A stretch of 6,552 nucleotides of DNA from Nitrospirales bacterium (GTDB lineage Bacteria > Nitrospirota > Nitrospiria > Nitrospirales > UBA8639), in NCBI GenBank assembly GCA_029261305.1, contig JAJDBO010000159.1, positions 1 to 6,552 on the forward strand, in the 5' to 3' direction. The notes under the pieces were generated by a model, which was not told the DNA's origin, did no database searches, and worked only from the letters and a program-made list of their open reading frames with translations. A program made the position numbers and the translations under genes. The number at the start of each line of letters is the position of its first letter. Positions within the stretch are counted from its first letter, which is position 1. This document shows positions 5,458 to 6,552 of the stretch, in pieces.

Positions 5458-5605
5458 CGTCTTACTCAATGGACAGGTCGAAACACAAAAGCGAAAGAAA
5501 ATTATGGCCGGTGATACGATAGAGTTTGCTGATGAAAAAATTCGAATCCACCTCTCAACACAGAGTAGTGATGAAGATCATGACGTCACGGGAACACCTA
5601 CATGA
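5303..5605 (+). CDS. S4-domain RNA-binding protein, YbcJ type
   Basis: This is a small S4-fold protein of 100 residues expected to bind structured RNA, probably ribosomal. The S4 region covers about 24-85, with a core at 41-73: GGEAKAAVAAG, then VLLNGQVETQKRKK and AGDTI. This matches the E. coli YbcJ pattern (SGAQAK-A-AEG-V-V-G-VETRKRCKI-AGQTV). The N-terminal 20 and C-terminal 15 residues are extensions, the latter acidic. An in-frame ATG at 5285 would add MKKVIT. I prefer 5303 because AGAAGG lies eight bases before it, whereas nothing like a ribosome site precedes 5285, only the T-tract. The stop overlaps the next gene's start (ATGA), indicating translational coupling. A truncated copy lies 1745 bases upstream. 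The family's cellular role is not well defined. Confidence 0.87.
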   Translation: MDHNATPSGEEKPLEFRDVEISREPIELYKILKFENMVGSGGEAKAAVAAGHVLLNGQVETQKRKKIMAGDTIEFADEKIRIHLSTQSSDEDHDVTGTPT

Positions 5606-6096
5606 ACAATAACGATTGCTTGCGACGGATTCGCTACATTTTGGATTTTGGCGATTCCAAAATGATTGATGTCTTTGCTCAGGCCAATCAGACCGTGACA
5701 CGAGAAGAGGTGAGTGCGTGGTTGAAAAAAGATGATGATGCCGATTTCGTGGAATGTCCTGACATCATGTTCGCCACGTTTCTCAATGGTTTGATAAACG
5801 ATAGGCGTGGCAAGAAAGCTGACGCGCAGGCTGAACCAGAAAAACGTCTCAACAATAATATCATTTTCGTGAAACTGAAAATTGCGTTCAATTTACAAGC
5901 CGATGGCATATTGTCGATATTGGCTTTGGCTGATTTAAAGATTAGTAAGCATGAGCTGAGTGCATTTTTTCGCAGACCTGACCATAAGCACTATCGAAAA
6001 TGCAAAGACCAAATTTTGCGGAATTTCTTGAAAGGCCTTCAACTTCAGTATCGCAACGAGGCTGAGCCCGATGAACTCTTTCAAGAGGAATGTTGA
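5602..6096 (+). CDS. yehS: DUF1456 family protein, YehS-like
   Basis: This 164-residue protein is built of two related domains of about 68 residues (3-70 and 84-151), the hallmark of DUF1456/YehS. The first shows N-D-LRRIRYIL, then VSAWLKKDDD, CPDIM and FLNGLINDRRG. The second shows NNNIIFVKLKIAFNL, then LSAFFRRPDHK-YRKC-DQ-LRNFLKGL. The length agrees with E. coli YehS (about 156). Both domains are helical with many charged residues and no membrane segment, so the protein is cytoplasmic. Its start overlaps the S4 gene's stop by four bases, and the only upstream ribosome site is weak (CGGGAA), so translation is probably coupled. No biochemical function is established for the family. Linkage to an RNA-binding protein suggests, but does not show, an RNA- or translation-related job. 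Confidence 0.9.
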   Translation: MNNNDCLRRIRYILDFGDSKMIDVFAQANQTVTREEVSAWLKKDDDADFVECPDIMFATFLNGLINDRRGKKADAQAEPEKRLNNNIIFVKLKIAFNLQADGILSILALADLKISKHELSAFFRRPDHKHYRKCKDQILRNFLKGLQLQYRNEAEPDELFQEEC

Positions 6097-6121
6097 AATA
6101 ACCGCTCATTGAAGATCACAC

Positions 6122-6552
6122 ATGGAACCAGCGGCACTCGGAACAAAGTATGACAAGATTGCTCAGTGGTGGCACGACCAACACTTTGAGTCTTCTTACG
6201 GTGTCAGTCAGTTCCAACGAGCCCTAGGGTTTACTTCTGGAGGAGGGAAAGCCCTGGATGTCGGCTGCGGTGCAGGTGGTAGATTTATTCGTATTTTACA
6301 ACGTAGCAGGTTTTTCGTCACGGGCCTTGATGTATCGAAAGAGATGATTCAATTGGCTAGAATCAATCACCCTGAACCTACCTTCTTACATCAAGATATT
6401 TGCTCATGGGAGACACCAGAGAAGTTTGATTTTATTGTAGCATGGGATAGCATCTTCCACTTGCCCTTGAGGATGCAAAAGCCTGTTGTTTCTAAGCTCT
6501 GTCAGCTTTTAGCCAAAAATGGTGTGTTGATCTATACCTTTGGCAATGCTCA
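6122..6552 (+). CDS. class I SAM-dependent methyltransferase (partial, runs off the window)
   Basis: The 143 visible codons form the N-terminal and central part of a Rossmann-fold methyltransferase. Motif I is ALDVGCGAGG (44-53). The acidic residue ending beta-2 is D70 in GLDVSKEMI. The QDI motif is at 91-93. Motif II is FDFIVAWDSIFHLP (102-115), followed by the helix and strand LLAKNGVLIYTFGN. The N-terminal YDKIAQWWHDQH segment is typical of small-molecule methyltransferases of the Methyltransf_11/25 type. The substrate cannot be told. It starts 25 bases after the DUF1456 stop on the same strand, with a weak GAAG ribosome site, so it is probably the third gene of the S4-DUF1456 operon. The reading frame is open to the last base, and the C-terminus is missing. 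Confidence 0.88.
   Translation, partial: MEPAALGTKYDKIAQWWHDQHFESSYGVSQFQRALGFTSGGGKALDVGCGAGGRFIRILQRSRFFVTGLDVSKEMIQLARINHPEPTFLHQDICSWETPEKFDFIVAWDSIFHLPLRMQKPVVSKLCQLLAKNGVLIYTFGNA

Noticed and set aside
5688..5909. Minus-strand 73-codon frame inside the DUF1456 gene
   Set aside because: It is antisense to a conserved two-domain protein and has no ribosome site or domain.

Overview
The window looks like a stretch of a moderately AT-rich bacterial chromosome, most plausibly from the Nitrospira lineage (Nitrospirota). The main pointers are a PEP-CTERM protein whose C-terminus (VPEPSTIMLLGTGLAG, then WRRK) is typical of that group, and a soluble multi-PAS hybrid histidine kinase. This assignment is an inference from protein style; there is no rRNA or marker gene here.

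Left third (1-3126), minus strand. A small four-helix membrane protein (218-643), clearly more GC-rich than its surroundings, lies downstream of a large cytoplasmic hybrid sensor kinase (742-3126: three PAS domains, HisKA, HATPase, receiver). The kinase has a plausible sigma-70 promoter at 3170-3198. The first 217 bases hold only nested inverted repeats.

Middle (3127-5209), a repeat-rich island. It contains one intact gene, a secreted PEP-CTERM protein (3873-4448, minus). Upstream of that gene are a near-consensus sigma-54 promoter and two identical palindromes at a typical activator distance. Around it are a truncated S4-domain gene copy (3540-3791), a 90-bp perfect-length tandem duplication (4671-4850), a diverged 112-bp direct repeat (3761-3872 and 5048-5159), and several short GGGGTCAAG / CTTGCCCCC-type motifs that resemble remnants of REP-like elements. 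A 248-bp segment (S4 leader plus 5' half of the gene) occurs at 3465-3712 and again at 5210-5457 in direct orientation with a constant 1745-base offset. The PEP-CTERM island is therefore bracketed by direct repeats, as expected from a Campbell-type integration or a tandem duplication.

Right (5210-6552), plus strand. A compact operon-like set: a YbcJ-type S4 RNA-binding protein, a DUF1456/YehS-type protein overlapping it by ATGA, and after 25 bases the start of a class I SAM-dependent methyltransferase that runs off the window. A perfect 8-bp hairpin followed by six T lies directly in front of the S4 coding region, leaving no room for a promoter after it. It is either an attenuator-like leader or a terminator read through from upstream.

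The most interesting parts are the sigma-54 control region of the PEP-CTERM gene, the direct-repeat bracketing of that gene, and the S4 leader hairpin. No CRISPR array, tRNA, rRNA, transposase gene or known defence system is visible.
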